DNA of 64,000 bases from assembly GCF_036242395.1 (NCBI RefSeq), contig NZ_CP108458.1:6758001-6822000 (forward strand), in the 5' to 3' direction. Shown one piece after another: positions 44,438 through 53,794 of the stretch. The position numbers were made by a program, and so were the translations under genes. The first letter of the stretch is position 1, and each line of letters opens with the position of its first letter. Under the pieces are notes generated by a model. That model was given only the letters and a program-made list of their open reading frames with translations, did not search any database and had not been told where the DNA came from. Origin of the DNA: Kitasatospora sp. NBC_01266. GTDB lineage: Bacteria; Actinomycetota; Actinomycetes; Streptomycetales; Streptomycetaceae.

Positions 44438-45058
44438 GTGAACGAAGCAGGACCGGGACGCCGGGAAGAGAACAAGCGGCGCACTCACCACGCGCTGGTG
44501 CGGGAGGCGACCCGGCTGTTCCAGGAGCAGGGCTACGAGGCGACCACGGTGCGGGACATCGCCCGGGCGGCGGGGGTGGGGGAGCGCACCTTCTTCCGCT
44601 ACTTCCCGTCGAAGGAGAGCCTGATCCTGCAGCAGGTCCGGGACCTCATCCCGAAGCTGGCGGCGGAGATCCGGATCCGCCCGGCGGCCGAGTCGCCGCT
44701 GGTGGCACTGCGCGAGTCGATCCTGGTACTCACCCGGCGCTACGACGCGCTCCCCGCGATCCTGCTGGTCGGGCCCTACCCGCTGACCATCGACCCGACC
44801 AGCCGCGGCGACAGGTTCCTGCTCTTCGACCTGGAAGAGGGGATCTCCGCCGCCTTCCTGGACCGGCTGGCCCCGGCGGCGGCCGAGCCGGATGCCGGGG
44901 TGGTGCTGCGCGCCGCCGTGCTGGCCCGCGCGGGGGTGGGCGCGATGCGAGTGGTGCGGCTCACCTACCTGGGGCTGCCCGACGCGCAGCGCGAGAACGC
45001 CGACCTCGCCGACCTGCTCCACCGGGCCTTCGCCGCGCTGGCGCCGGACGTGCGGTAG
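44438..45058 (+). CDS. TetR-family regulator of the MMPL transporter
   Basis: The 206-residue protein has a TetR HTH near residues 15-60 (EATTVRDIARAAGVGERTFFRYFPSKESL). Its ligand domain is typical in length. It starts with GTG. The divergent arrangement and double palindrome suggest that it represses both genes. Confidence 0.92.
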   Translation: MNEAGPGRREENKRRTHHALVREATRLFQEQGYEATTVRDIARAAGVGERTFFRYFPSKESLILQQVRDLIPKLAAEIRIRPAAESPLVALRESILVLTRRYDALPAILLVGPYPLTIDPTSRGDRFLLFDLEEGISAAFLDRLAPAAAEPDAGVVLRAAVLARAGVGAMRVVRLTYLGLPDAQRENADLADLLHRAFAALAPDVR

Positions 45059-45102
45059 GGCTGGCAGGGCCGGCGGGCCGGCGGGCCGGCAGGGCTTGGG
45101 AC

Positions 45103-45714
45103 TCAGGGCCGCCGCACCGTGAGCGCGGTCAGCAGCGGGGCCAGGAAGCTGCGCTCCAACTGTCCCGGCGGCAGCTGGTCGGGTTCGACGTAGCTCTGCG
45201 CCAGGCCGCCCTCGCGGATCGCGATCAGCAGGCGGGCGAGTTCGTCGGCGTCCACGGTGAGGGCGCGGCCGGCCCGGGTGAGGTGGTCGGTCAGGCAGCG
45301 GGTGAGTTCGGCGCGCAGCCGGGCGTCGTGCTGGGCGAGGACCCAGGCGGCCTGGCGGTCGCGGATGGCGTGCAGGGTGAACTCGGTGGTGACCAGGTAC
45401 CAGTCGCGTTCGGCGGGCTCGATGTCGGAGAGCAGTTCCACCAGCCCCTGCAGCGTGAGCTGTGCCGCGCCGGCCGAGTCCATCAGGGTGCCGATCCGGG
45501 CGATCACCCGCTCGCTGTGCGCGTCGAAGAGCGCGAGGAAGAGCTCCTCCTTGCTGCTGAAGTTCGAGTAGAAGGCGCCCCGGGTGTAGCCGGCGCGCTC
45601 GCAGATCTGCTCGATCGAGGTCGCGTGGAACCCGTTCTCCGCGAAGGCGGCCAGTGCCGACTCCAGCAGCGCCGCGCGGGTGCGGGGGCGGCGCTTGGTC
45701 ACACCCTTGGGCAT
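45103..45714 (-). CDS. TetR-family regulator facing the aldolase operon
   Basis: From the ATG at 45714 (MPKGVTKRRPRTR; GGAGAG upstream) the protein has 203 residues. The HTH is FHATSIEQICERAGYTRGAFYSNFSSKEELF. It converges with the other TetR gene and is divergent from the class II aldolase gene. Operator-like palindromes lie in the shared region. It probably represses the aldolase/ketopantoate-reductase operon. Confidence 0.92.
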   Translation of the reverse strand: MPKGVTKRRPRTRAALLESALAAFAENGFHATSIEQICERAGYTRGAFYSNFSSKEELFLALFDAHSERVIARIGTLMDSAGAAQLTLQGLVELLSDIEPAERDWYLVTTEFTLHAIRDRQAAWVLAQHDARLRAELTRCLTDHLTRAGRALTVDADELARLLIAIREGGLAQSYVEPDQLPPGQLERSFLAPLLTALTVRRP

Positions 45715-45762
45715 CGGGGCACTCTCCAGATCGGTTGGGCGGCCGGGGCCGGTTCGCGGGTC

Positions 45763-45815
45763 TGCATCGGATGCAATCTTCGAATGCAATCGGATGCATT
45801 GGCGTATCGGATGCA
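45763..45815. promoter_or_regulatory. Palindromic TetR operator cluster
   Basis: ATCGGATGCA occurs at 45766, 45789 and 45806. The first lies within the perfect palindrome TGCATCGGATGCA (45763-45775). The cluster is in the divergent tetR/aldolase gap. Confidence 0.75.
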
Positions 45816-45866
45816 CGAGTGTATCTTCTGGCTGTCCGCACTGTCGCCGACGTCCTGGAGCCCGCG

Positions 45867-46739
45867 ATGAGCAACTCCGTGAGTACCGCTGCCGATCCCG
45901 CCGTCGATCCCGCCGCCGATCCGGCTCCCGCCCCCGCCCCGGTGCCCGCCGCACTGGCCGCCGTGGTCGGTCCGGTGCCGGCCGGCTTCAACCTGCCGAT
46001 GCCGCCCAGCTTCGACTCGGTAGAGGCCGAGCGCCAGTACCGCAAGGAGCAACTGGCGGCCGGCTTCCGGCTCTTCGGGCGCTTCGGCTTCTCCGAAGGG
46101 GTGGCCGGACACATCACCGTGCGCGATCCGGAGCGCCCCGACTGCTTCTGGGTCAACCCGTTCGGCATGAGCTTCAACATGATCAAGGCCTCCGATCTGA
46201 TCCTGGTCGACCATGAGGGCACGCTGCTGCACGGCGACCGACCGGTGAACCGGGCGGCCTTCGTGATCCACTCCCAGGTGCACGCCGCCCGCCCGGACGC
46301 GGTCGCCGCCGCGCACTCGCACTCGCTGCACGGCAAGGCGTTCGCCAGCCTCGGCATCCCGCTGGACCCGATCACCCAGGACGCCTGCGCCTTCTTCGAG
46401 GACCACGGGCTCTACAGCGACTATCGCGGTGTGGTCAACGAGGTCGAGGAGGGCCGCCGGGTCGCGGCGGCGCTCGGCGGGTTCAAGGCGGTGATCCTGC
46501 AGAACCACGGCCTGCTGACGGTCGGGCACTCGGTGGCCGAGGCGGTCTGGTGGTTCATCACGATGGAACGCTCGTGCCAGGCCCAGCTGTTGGCGATGGC
46601 CGCCGGCACCCCCAAGCTGATCGACCGGGAGACCGCGCTGGTCGCCCGAGGACAGCTGGGTTCGCACCTGGCCGGGTGGTTCCAGGCGCGCCCGCTCTGG
46701 GACCAGATCACGGCCTCCGACCCCGACCTGTTCGACTGA
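45867..46739 (+). CDS. Class II aldolase/adducin-family protein
   Basis: The 290-residue protein has class II aldolase signatures. HITVRDPERPDCFWVNPFG holds the first metal His, AAHSHSLHGKAFA the next two, and VILQNHGLLTVG the fourth. The N-terminal 40 residues are an Ala/Pro-rich extension. Members cleave or isomerise sugar phosphates or act as oxaloacetate-type decarboxylases. The chosen ATG follows GGAG. It is followed after ten bases by a ketopantoate reductase gene. Confidence 0.9.
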   Translation: MSNSVSTAADPAVDPAADPAPAPAPVPAALAAVVGPVPAGFNLPMPPSFDSVEAERQYRKEQLAAGFRLFGRFGFSEGVAGHITVRDPERPDCFWVNPFGMSFNMIKASDLILVDHEGTLLHGDRPVNRAAFVIHSQVHAARPDAVAAAHSHSLHGKAFASLGIPLDPITQDACAFFEDHGLYSDYRGVVNEVEEGRRVAAALGGFKAVILQNHGLLTVGHSVAEAVWWFITMERSCQAQLLAMAAGTPKLIDRETALVARGQLGSHLAGWFQARPLWDQITASDPDLFD

Positions 46740-46749
46740 GGAGCCCCCT

Positions 46750-47847
46750 GTGACCACCGACCCGATCGAGCCCGGCGCCCCTGCTGCTGACACCGGCACC
46801 GTCGGCACGGACACCGGCACCGCCGCCCGGCCGCTGCGGATCGCGGTGCTCGGCGCCGGCAGCATCGGCTGCCACCTGGGCGGCCGGCTCGCCGCGGTGG
46901 TCGGCGGCGCGGAGGTCACCCTGATCGGCCGCCCGGCGGCGATGGCAGCCGTCGAGCGCGACGGGCTGACGCTGACCGGCCCGGGACCGGACGCGGCCTG
47001 GCGGGCGATCCGCACCCTGCGACTGGCCACCGACCCGAGCGCGGCGGCCGGGGCCGACTACGTCCTGGTGACCGTCAAGTCGGCGGACACCACGGCCGCC
47101 GCCCGCCAACTCGCCGATCACCTCGGCCCGCAGGCGGTGCTGGTCAGCTTCCAGAACGGTCTGCACAACCCGGAACTGCTGCGCGCCGAACTCCCCGATC
47201 ACCAGGTGCTGGCCGGCATGGTCCCGTACAACGTGGTGCGCACCGGCGGCGCGGCCTTCCACCAGGGCACCGCCGGACAGCTGATGCTGGCGGACACCCC
47301 GCGGAGCGCCGCCTTCGCCGCCGCGGCGAAGGCGGCGGGGCTGCCGCTGGTGCTGCGCCGGGACATGGCCGCCGTGCAGGCGGCGAAGCTGCTGCTGAAC
47401 CTGAACAACGCCGTGAACGCGCTCTCCGGCCGGCCGCTGCGCGAGCAGTTGGGCGAGCGCGCCTACCGGGTCTGCCTGGCACGCTGCCAGGCCGAGGCGC
47501 TCGCCGTCTTCGCCGCCGAGGGCATCACGCCCGCGCAACTCGGGCCGGTCCCCGCGACCTGGACGCCTCGGGTGCTCCGGCTGCCCGACGCCCTCTTCCG
47601 GCGGGTGGCTGGAGCCAGCCTGCGGATCGACGCGCAGGCGCGTTCCTCGATGTGGGAGGACCTGCAGCGCGGCCGTCCCACCGAGATCGACAGCCTGCAA
47701 GGCGAGATCACCGCGCTCGCGGCCCGGCACGGCCTGCCCGCCGCCGCCAACGCCCGGCTGATCGCCCTGGTCCGCGACGCGGAGGCGGCCGGCCCAGGCG
47801 CGGCCCGCCGCTGGACGGGGGCCGAGCTGCTCGCCCAACTGGGCTGA
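46750..47847 (+). CDS. 2-Dehydropantoate 2-reductase family protein
   Basis: The 365-residue protein has a Rossmann motif, VLGAGSIGCHLGGRLA (near residues 34-50), after a 30-residue Gly/Thr-rich extension. The catalytic Lys is in TVKSADTT, and a C-terminal ApbA domain has KLLLNLNNAVNALSG and SSMWEDLQRGRPTEID. The family reduces ketopantoate with NADPH in pantothenate synthesis, but many Actinobacterial paralogues work on other 2-keto acids. Pairing with an aldolase under TetR control suggests a catabolic role. It starts with GTG after GGAG. Confidence 0.9.
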   Translation: MTTDPIEPGAPAADTGTVGTDTGTAARPLRIAVLGAGSIGCHLGGRLAAVVGGAEVTLIGRPAAMAAVERDGLTLTGPGPDAAWRAIRTLRLATDPSAAAGADYVLVTVKSADTTAAARQLADHLGPQAVLVSFQNGLHNPELLRAELPDHQVLAGMVPYNVVRTGGAAFHQGTAGQLMLADTPRSAAFAAAAKAAGLPLVLRRDMAAVQAAKLLLNLNNAVNALSGRPLREQLGERAYRVCLARCQAEALAVFAAEGITPAQLGPVPATWTPRVLRLPDALFRRVAGASLRIDAQARSSMWEDLQRGRPTEIDSLQGEITALAARHGLPAAANARLIALVRDAEAAGPGAARRWTGAELLAQLG

Positions 47848-47904
47848 ACCAGCGCCCGGACAACTGCCGACCGCCGCCGGCTGAGCCCACCGAGCCGAAA
47901 CGCC

Positions 47905-47941
47905 TGCTCGCCCGGCCGGGTCGAACTCGGCCGGGCGAGCA
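47905..47941. terminator. Strong bidirectional terminator
   Basis: TGCTCGCCCGGCCG (47905-47918) pairs with CGGCCGGGCGAGCA (47928-47941) over nine bases between the reductase and S53 peptidase genes. Confidence 0.85.
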
Positions 47942-47974
47942 AGTGCGCTTTCACCTAAGTGTTCTGATGAACCA

Positions 47975-49363
47975 TCAGCCCAGGGCGGCGATCGCCGGCA
48001 CGAACTGCGTCGCGTTCACCGTGCCCCAGCCGCTGGCCAGGTCGTAGCCCGCGGTGGCCGGCCAACCGGTCACTCCGTTGTAGGTGTTGGAGCCGCCCAC
48101 CACGTCGTTGATGCCGGTCCACTTGGCACCGGCCTGCTGCATCGCGCCCAGCGCGTACAGGCCGTAGTTCAGGTTGCCGAGCCGGTGGCCGGCGACCTGG
48201 TCGGCCAGTGCCACCACGCCGGAGAAGACCGGGCAGGCCACGCTGGTGCCGCCCCACAGCTCCCAGCCGTTGTCCTGCGGCCCGAAGCTGTTGTAGGTCC
48301 AGACACCGGTGTTCGGGTCGCCGATCATGCTGATGTCCGGCACGCCACGGGAGTTGCCCACCACGTTCGCCACGCCGGACTGGAACAGCGGTCGGCTGAA
48401 GACCTTGGACTTGCCGCCGCCCGAGGCCCCGCCGCCGGTCGCCGGGTCGTCCCACACGGTGTCCGGGCTCAGCCGGTTGCCGTTGGCGTCCAGCTGGACC
48501 GTGGTGCCGCCGACCGCGGTGACCAGCGGGTCGGAGGGCGGCCAGGAGGTCACCGGGTACGGGTAGAGCGTCGACCCGTCCGACTCGTCGTCGGTGACGC
48601 CGTTGTCGCCGGAGGAGGCCAGCACCGTGACGCCGTGCGCCTGCGCGTCCTTGTACGCGAAGCGCAGGTTGAGCAGGCTGGAGTAGTCGCCCTGGTCGAA
48701 GCCGGGGAAGGTGTTCTCGGTGGCGCCCCAGCTCTGCGAGATGACGTCGCCCACACCCTGCTTGATCAGCGAGTCCTCGGCGGCCATCAGCTCCGGCATG
48801 CCGCTGGTGCCCTCGTTCTCCGAGACGCCGGTCTCGGCCAGCACGATCTTCGCGCCGGGGGCCATGGCGTGCGCCATGTCGACGTCGATCGTGGTCTCCT
48901 CGGCCCAACCGGTCATGTCCGTGTTGGTGGGGTCGAACGGCGGCACGGTTCCCCACTTCTGCACCTGGACGGTGGTGCTGGGGATGCCGTACTGGGCGCT
49001 GTAGACGTCCAGGTCGTGCTGGATGGTCGGCGACCCGTACGCGTCGACGATCACGATGGTGCGGCCGGCCCCGTTGATGCCCTTGTCGAACAACGGGTGC
49101 TCGTTGTAGCCCTGCTCGAGCTGGGTGGCGCCGTAGCAGGAGGCCTGCAGCTGGGCCTGGCACTGGCTCAGGGTGAGGGGAGCGGGGAACTGTCCTGAGG
49201 CCAGTCGATGTCCGATCGAGGCGGGTATCGCCTTGACCGGTCCGGCAGCGGCTGCGGTGAACGCGGCACTGGCCGGCGCGGCGCCGGTGAGGGCGGTCGC
49301 GGTGAACAGCGCGATGGTGCCGAAAGCCGCTGCGGTGACGCGGCTACGGGTGGTACGTCGCAT
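47975..49363 (-). CDS. Secreted S53 (sedolisin) serine-carboxyl peptidase
   Basis: The 462-residue protein has a signal peptide (MRRTTRSRVTAAAFGTIALF; cleavage near ASA at residues 32-34). The S53 catalytic domain shows Glu and Asp in EETTIDVDMAHAMAPG, the oxyanion Asp in SSGDNGV, and nucleophile Ser in GGTSVACPVFSG. A C-terminal DLASGWGTVN calcium site is present. The N-terminal prodomain is short compared with full-length sedolisins. The enzyme is active at acid pH in known members and degrades proteins outside the cell. Confidence 0.93.
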   Translation of the reverse strand: MRRTTRSRVTAAAFGTIALFTATALTGAAPASAAFTAAAAGPVKAIPASIGHRLASGQFPAPLTLSQCQAQLQASCYGATQLEQGYNEHPLFDKGINGAGRTIVIVDAYGSPTIQHDLDVYSAQYGIPSTTVQVQKWGTVPPFDPTNTDMTGWAEETTIDVDMAHAMAPGAKIVLAETGVSENEGTSGMPELMAAEDSLIKQGVGDVISQSWGATENTFPGFDQGDYSSLLNLRFAYKDAQAHGVTVLASSGDNGVTDDESDGSTLYPYPVTSWPPSDPLVTAVGGTTVQLDANGNRLSPDTVWDDPATGGGASGGGKSKVFSRPLFQSGVANVVGNSRGVPDISMIGDPNTGVWTYNSFGPQDNGWELWGGTSVACPVFSGVVALADQVAGHRLGNLNYGLYALGAMQQAGAKWTGINDVVGGSNTYNGVTGWPATAGYDLASGWGTVNATQFVPAIAALG

Positions 49364-49771
49364 GGGTGTCCCTGAGGGGTGGGTGGTAGTTCCCGTCGAC
49401 GACGGCTGGGCGATATCGCACTCCTGTCCGGGCGGATCTGTCTGCGGCTTGTGTGATCCATGGGGAAACCTTTGACATGTCTGTACCGACGTCAGCTCCG
49501 GTGGTCACCGGGGGAGTTCGGTCGGCTGCGGAGCGGAGCAGGACGGCGGCGCGCTCGCCCCGCCTGTGACGCCGATCACCGACCCCCTGCTGCGGCCCGG
49601 CCGGCCCCCTGCCCCGATCCGGCTCGCGCCCGTTCGACTGGCACCCGTTCGACCGTGGATGCGCCGCGCTGCCACTCCGCGCCCCGATGTCGACGGAACG
49701 TGCTCGCCCGATGGCGCTCGGCTCCCGATAGCTGATCCATTTGGCCTGCGGGAGGCTCGGCGGTCAAGAAT
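49364..49771. other. Intergenic region without a supported gene
   Basis: This 408-base stretch lies between the divergent S53 peptidase and zinc-transporter genes. Short ORFs here (such as 49566-49826) look random. The left part holds the peptidase promoter. No further structure was recognised. Confidence 0.6.
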
Positions 49772-49786
49772 TGGTAATGATTATCA
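49772..49786. promoter_or_regulatory. Zur/Fur-like operator box 1
   Basis: TGGTAATGATTATCA is an imperfect palindrome like FUR-family boxes. It is about 115 bases before znuA. Confidence 0.65.
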
Positions 49787-49810
49787 GCTCATCGGCATCT
49801 GGCCTGGATG

Positions 49811-49825
49811 TGAAAACCATTTCTA
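49811..49825. promoter_or_regulatory. Zur-like operator box 2
   Basis: TGAAAACCATTTCTA resembles the Streptomyces Zur box (TGAAAATGATTTTCA type). It lies 24 bases after box 1. Confidence 0.65.
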
Positions 49826-49900
49826 ACTAGGCTCTGCCATGTCCGGGAGAACGGCAGCCCGCCGCTCGGGACCCGCAAGAGCCCCAGGAGAGTCCGCCCC

Positions 49901-50854
49901 ATGCACAACGCCAGGACCGGCGTCGGTCGCCGTCGCATCACCGCCACGGCCTTCGGCGTCCTCGCCATCGCCGTGCTTGCCGGCACCAGCGCGTGTTCGA
50001 CGGCTCCCAGGGCCTCCTCGGCGGCCGGCGGCTCGAAGACGATCCAGGTGGTGGCCGCGGAGAACTTCTGGGGCAGCATCGCCGCCCAGCTCGGCGGCAG
50101 CCACGTCCGGGTGCAGAGCGTGATCACCAACCCGAACACCGACCCGCACTCCTACGAGCCCACCACGGCCGACGGCCGCGCGGTGGCCTCGGCCGACTAC
50201 GTGATCAACAACGGCATCGGCTACGACGCCTGGTCGGACAAGCTGCTCGCCGCCAACCCGGCGCCGCAGCGCACCGTGCTGACCGTCGGCACCCTGCTGG
50301 GCAAGAAGGACGGGGACAACCCGCACCAGTGGTACTCGGCGGACAGCCTCCACCAGGTGATCGACCGGATCACCGCCGACTACCAGAAGATCGACCCGGC
50401 CGACGCCGCCTACTTCGACGCCCAGAAGCAGACCTTCGTGTCCCAGACGCTCGGCCAGTACAACCAGCTGGAGAGCGACATCAAGGCGAAGTACGCGGGC
50501 ACCCCGATCGGCGCCTCGGAGTCCATCGTGACGCCGCTGGCCGAGTCGCTCGGCCTGAAGATGCTCACCCCCGAGAGCTTCCTGGACGCGATGAGCGAGG
50601 GCAACGACCCGACCGCCGCCGACAAGGCGACCATCGACCGGCAGATCTCCGGCAAGCAGATCAAGATCTACGTCTTCAACACCCAGAACTCCGACCCGGA
50701 CGTGATGGCCCAGGTGAACGCGGCCAAGGCGCAGGGCATCCCGGTCGCCCAGGTCACCGAGACCCTGGCGCCGGCCGGAGCCAGTTTCCAGGACTGGCAG
50801 GTACAGCAACTGCAGGGCATCGAGAACGCGTTGAAGCAGGCGGTCGGCAAATGA
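49901..50854 (+). CDS. znuA: Zinc/manganese ABC transporter binding lipoprotein (ZnuA-like)
   Basis: The 317-residue protein has a lipoprotein signal with TSAC at about residues 29-32. The cluster A-I binding fold shows PHSYEPTTADGRAVASADYVINNGIGYD and DNPHQWYSADSLHQVID with metal His residues. TLAPAGASFQDWQVQQL is near the end. It lacks the His-rich loop of classic ZnuA. Zur-like boxes upstream favour zinc over manganese. It is the first gene of a four-gene importer operon. Confidence 0.92.
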   Translation: MHNARTGVGRRRITATAFGVLAIAVLAGTSACSTAPRASSAAGGSKTIQVVAAENFWGSIAAQLGGSHVRVQSVITNPNTDPHSYEPTTADGRAVASADYVINNGIGYDAWSDKLLAANPAPQRTVLTVGTLLGKKDGDNPHQWYSADSLHQVIDRITADYQKIDPADAAYFDAQKQTFVSQTLGQYNQLESDIKAKYAGTPIGASESIVTPLAESLGLKMLTPESFLDAMSEGNDPTAADKATIDRQISGKQIKIYVFNTQNSDPDVMAQVNAAKAQGIPVAQVTETLAPAGASFQDWQVQQLQGIENALKQAVGK

Positions 50855-51909
50855 GCATCCAGCAAAGTGAGATAGGCAGCGCCGAGCAGACAGGTGGCGC
50901 CGAGGAGACAGACGGCGCCGAGACGGACACCGCTGCGGCCGGCGGCAGGATTCCGGCCCAGCAGCAGCGCCCGGCGTCCGGCGCTGACCCGGTGCTCTCG
51001 CTGCGCGGCGCGGCCGTGCGGGTGGGCGGGCGGACCCTCTGGTCGGGGGTCGATCTGACCGTCGGGGCAGGGGAGTTCACCGCCGTCCTGGGACCCAACG
51101 GGGTCGGCAAGTCCACCCTGGTGAAGGTGCTGCTCGGGGTGCTGCCGCCCGCCGCCGGCGAGGTGACGGTGCTCGGCGGCGCGCCCGGTGCGCGCAGCTC
51201 GGGCGTCGGCTACCTGCCGCAGCGCCGCAACTTCGACGCCAGCGTGCGGATCCGCGGCCTCGACGTGGTGCGGCTGGGCCTGGACGGGGACAAGTGGGGG
51301 ATCCCGATCCCGGGCCTGGCCCGCTTCAAGCGCCGCCGCGCGGCGCGCCTGGGGGTGGCCCCGGCCGAAGGCTGGGAGAGGGTCGCCGAGGTGGTCGAGC
51401 TGGTGGGCGCCTCCGGGTACGCGCACCGGCCGATCGGCCAGTGCTCCGGCGGTGAGCAGCAGCGGCTGCTGATCGCCCAGGCGCTGGTCCGCCGCCCGTC
51501 CGTGCTGCTGCTGGACGAGCCGCTGGACAGCCTGGACCTGCCCAACCAGAGCGCGATCGCGGCCCTGCTCGGCCGGATCTGCCACCAGGAGGGGGTCTCG
51601 GTGGTGATGGTCGCGCACGACGTGAACCCGATCCTGCACCACCTCGACCGGGTGGTCTACCTCGCCGAGGGTGGCGCGATGGCCGGCACGCCGACCGAGG
51701 TGATCACCTCCGAGACGCTGACCCGCCTCTACCGCACGCCCGTTGAGGTGCTGCGCACCAGCGACGGCCGCCTGGTGGTGGTCGGCCAGCCCGAGGCCCC
51801 GGCCCGGCACGCCGACCGGCACGCCGACCAGCACGCCGACCGGCACCCGGTCGCCGCTGCGGCCGCGCTCTCCGGGAGCGGGGGTGGCGATCATGCCGCT
51901 GGCAGCTGA
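50851..51909 (+). CDS. znuC: Zinc ABC transporter ATPase (ZnuC-like) with His-rich tail
   Basis: The 352-residue ATPase begins at the ATG overlapping the znuA stop (ATGA). Walker A is GPNGVGKST, the signature is CSGGEQQRLL, and Walker B is VLLLDEPLDSLD. A 45-residue N-terminal extension is low complexity. The C-terminus has a repeat of ARHADRHADQHADRH, a likely zinc-binding or sensing tail. It powers the two downstream permeases. Confidence 0.93.
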   Translation: MSIQQSEIGSAEQTGGAEETDGAETDTAAAGGRIPAQQQRPASGADPVLSLRGAAVRVGGRTLWSGVDLTVGAGEFTAVLGPNGVGKSTLVKVLLGVLPPAAGEVTVLGGAPGARSSGVGYLPQRRNFDASVRIRGLDVVRLGLDGDKWGIPIPGLARFKRRRAARLGVAPAEGWERVAEVVELVGASGYAHRPIGQCSGGEQQRLLIAQALVRRPSVLLLDEPLDSLDLPNQSAIAALLGRICHQEGVSVVMVAHDVNPILHHLDRVVYLAEGGAMAGTPTEVITSETLTRLYRTPVEVLRTSDGRLVVVGQPEAPARHADRHADQHADRHPVAAAAALSGSGGGDHAAGS

Positions 51910-52891
51910 CGTGACGTCACCGGTCTTCTCCTGGAACCTCGTTGCCGACTTCCAGGACATGTGGTCCTACGCCTTCATGGTCAACGCCTTCCGGGCCGGC
52001 CTGGTCGTCTCGGTGGTCTGCGCGGTGGTGGGCTGGTTCATGGTGCTGCGCCGCCAGACCTTTGCCGGGCACACCCTGTCGGTGGCCGCCTTCCCGGGGG
52101 CCTCGCTGGCCGTGCTGGCGGGCTTCAGCACCTCGCTCGGCTACTTCGGCTTCTGCGTCGCGGCCGCGCTGGTGATCGCCGCGCTGGGCCGCAAGGGCCA
52201 GGAGGGCGGCGCGGAGGAGTCCGCCGTCACCGGCACCGTCCAGGCCTTCGCGCTGGCCTGCGGGTTCCTCTTCATCAGCCTCTACAAGGGCCTGCTGGAA
52301 GGGCCGACCGCGCTGCTGTTCGGTAGCTTCCTGGGCATCACCACCAACCAGGTGACGGTGCTGGCGGTGGTCGGCGCGGTGGTGCTGGCGGTGCTCGCCG
52401 TGATCGGCCGGCCGCTGCTCTTCGCCTCCGTCGACCCGCAGGTGGCGGCCGGGCGCGGCGTGCCGGTACGGCTGCTCGGCACCCTCTTCCTGGTGCTGCT
52501 GGGCGCGGCGACCGCCGAGGCCAGCCAGATCACCGGCACCCTGCTGGTCTTCGCGCTGATGGTGATCCCGGCGGCCACCGCCGGCCAGCTGACCGCCCGC
52601 CCCGGTCGCAGCCTGCTGCTCTCGGTGCTGCTCGGCCTCGGCGTCTGCTGGGCGGGCCTGATCGCCGCGTACTACCAGCCCTACCCGCTGGGCTTCTTCG
52701 TGACCACCTTCGCCTTCGGCGGATATCTGCTGGCCTACCTGCTGCGGCTGGTGCGCGAGGCGCTGGGCCGCTCGCGCGAGCGCGGGCAGGGGCAGGGGCA
52801 GGGCCCGGGGCCGGGACAGCACGGGCAGGGCCAGGGCCAGGGGCAGCACGGGCACGGCGCGGCCGCGTTCACGCTGGGAGGTGCGGCATGA
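51893..52891 (+). CDS. Zinc ABC transporter permease (ZnuB-like), first copy
   Basis: The 332-residue ABC-3 family permease has about eight membrane spans and motifs FAGHTLSVAAFPGASLAVLAG and PVRLLGTLFLVLLGAATAEASQITGTLLVFALMVIPAATA. The ATG at 51893 overlaps the ATPase gene by 17 bases. The C-terminal 30 residues are Gly/Gln/His-rich (GQGQHGHG), another probable metal-binding tail. Together with the next gene it forms a heterodimeric channel. Confidence 0.92.
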   Translation: MPLAADVTSPVFSWNLVADFQDMWSYAFMVNAFRAGLVVSVVCAVVGWFMVLRRQTFAGHTLSVAAFPGASLAVLAGFSTSLGYFGFCVAAALVIAALGRKGQEGGAEESAVTGTVQAFALACGFLFISLYKGLLEGPTALLFGSFLGITTNQVTVLAVVGAVVLAVLAVIGRPLLFASVDPQVAAGRGVPVRLLGTLFLVLLGAATAEASQITGTLLVFALMVIPAATAGQLTARPGRSLLLSVLLGLGVCWAGLIAAYYQPYPLGFFVTTFAFGGYLLAYLLRLVREALGRSRERGQGQGQGPGPGQHGQGQGQGQHGHGAAAFTLGGAA

Positions 52892-53745
52892 CCTCGGTGC
52901 TCTCCCAGGCGTTCTTCCAGCACGCCCTGCTGGCCGGCTCGCTGATCGCGCTGGCCTGCGGCCTGGTCGGCTACTTCCTGGTGCTGCGGGCCCAGCTGTT
53001 CACCGGTGACGCGCTCAGCCACGTCGCCTTCACCGGCGCCATGGCGGCCCTGGCCGGCGGCTACGACCTGCGCCTGGGCCTGTTCGCCGCGACCATCGGC
53101 GTCGGCCTGCTGCTCGGCGGCCTCGGGCGGCGCGGGCGACCCGACGACGTGGTGATCGGCAGCGTCTTCGCCTGGATCCTCGGGCTCGGCGCGTTCTTCC
53201 TGACCGTCTACACCACCTCGCGCAGCGGTTCGGGCAACGGAGGTGCGGGCACCAGCGTGCTCTTCGGCTCGATCTTCGGGCTGAGCAGCTCGCAGACCAC
53301 GCTGGCGGTCGTCATCGCGGGCGCGATCTGTCTGCTGACCCTGCTGGTCGCCCGCCCGCTGCTCTTCGCCACCGTGGACGAGGCGGTCGCGGCGGCGCGC
53401 GGGGTGCCGGTGCGGCTGCTCGGCTTCGGCTTCCTGGTGCTGGTCGGCGCCTGCGCGGCGGAGGCGACCCAGGCGGTCGGCTCGCTGCTGCTGCTCGGCC
53501 TGCTGGCGGCCCCCGCCGGCGCGGCGATCCGCCTGACGGACCGTCCGTTCCACGCGCTGGCGCTCTCCGCCGGCTTCGCGGTCGCCGAGATGTGGGGCGG
53601 TCTGCTGCTCAGCGCCGAGTTCTCGACGCTGCCGCCGAGCTTCACCATCATGGCCACGGCGAGCGCGGTGTACGCGGCGACCTTCCTGGTCAAGCCGGGG
53701 CGCGGACGGCGTGCGGCCGGGCAGCCGGTGGGCGCGCGGGTGTAG
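52888..53745 (+). CDS. Zinc ABC transporter permease (ZnuB-like), second copy
   Basis: The 285-residue ABC-3 permease overlaps the first copy by ATGA. It has FTGDALSHVAFTGAMAALAG and VPVRLLGFGFLVLVGACAAEATQAVGSLLLLGLLAAPAG. It ends before a strong terminator. Having two different permease genes in a ZnuABC operon is common in actinobacteria. Confidence 0.92.
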   Translation: MTSVLSQAFFQHALLAGSLIALACGLVGYFLVLRAQLFTGDALSHVAFTGAMAALAGGYDLRLGLFAATIGVGLLLGGLGRRGRPDDVVIGSVFAWILGLGAFFLTVYTTSRSGSGNGGAGTSVLFGSIFGLSSSQTTLAVVIAGAICLLTLLVARPLLFATVDEAVAAARGVPVRLLGFGFLVLVGACAAEATQAVGSLLLLGLLAAPAGAAIRLTDRPFHALALSAGFAVAEMWGGLLLSAEFSTLPPSFTIMATASAVYAATFLVKPGRGRRAAGQPVGARV

Positions 53746-53794
53746 GGCCGGTCCGGTGCGCGTTCATCGCGCGAAGACGGGCGAAGACGGGCGA

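Noticed and set aside
49566..49826. 86-residue ORF upstream of znuA
   Set aside because: It has no clear ribosome-binding site, overlaps the Zur-like boxes and reads as random sequence.
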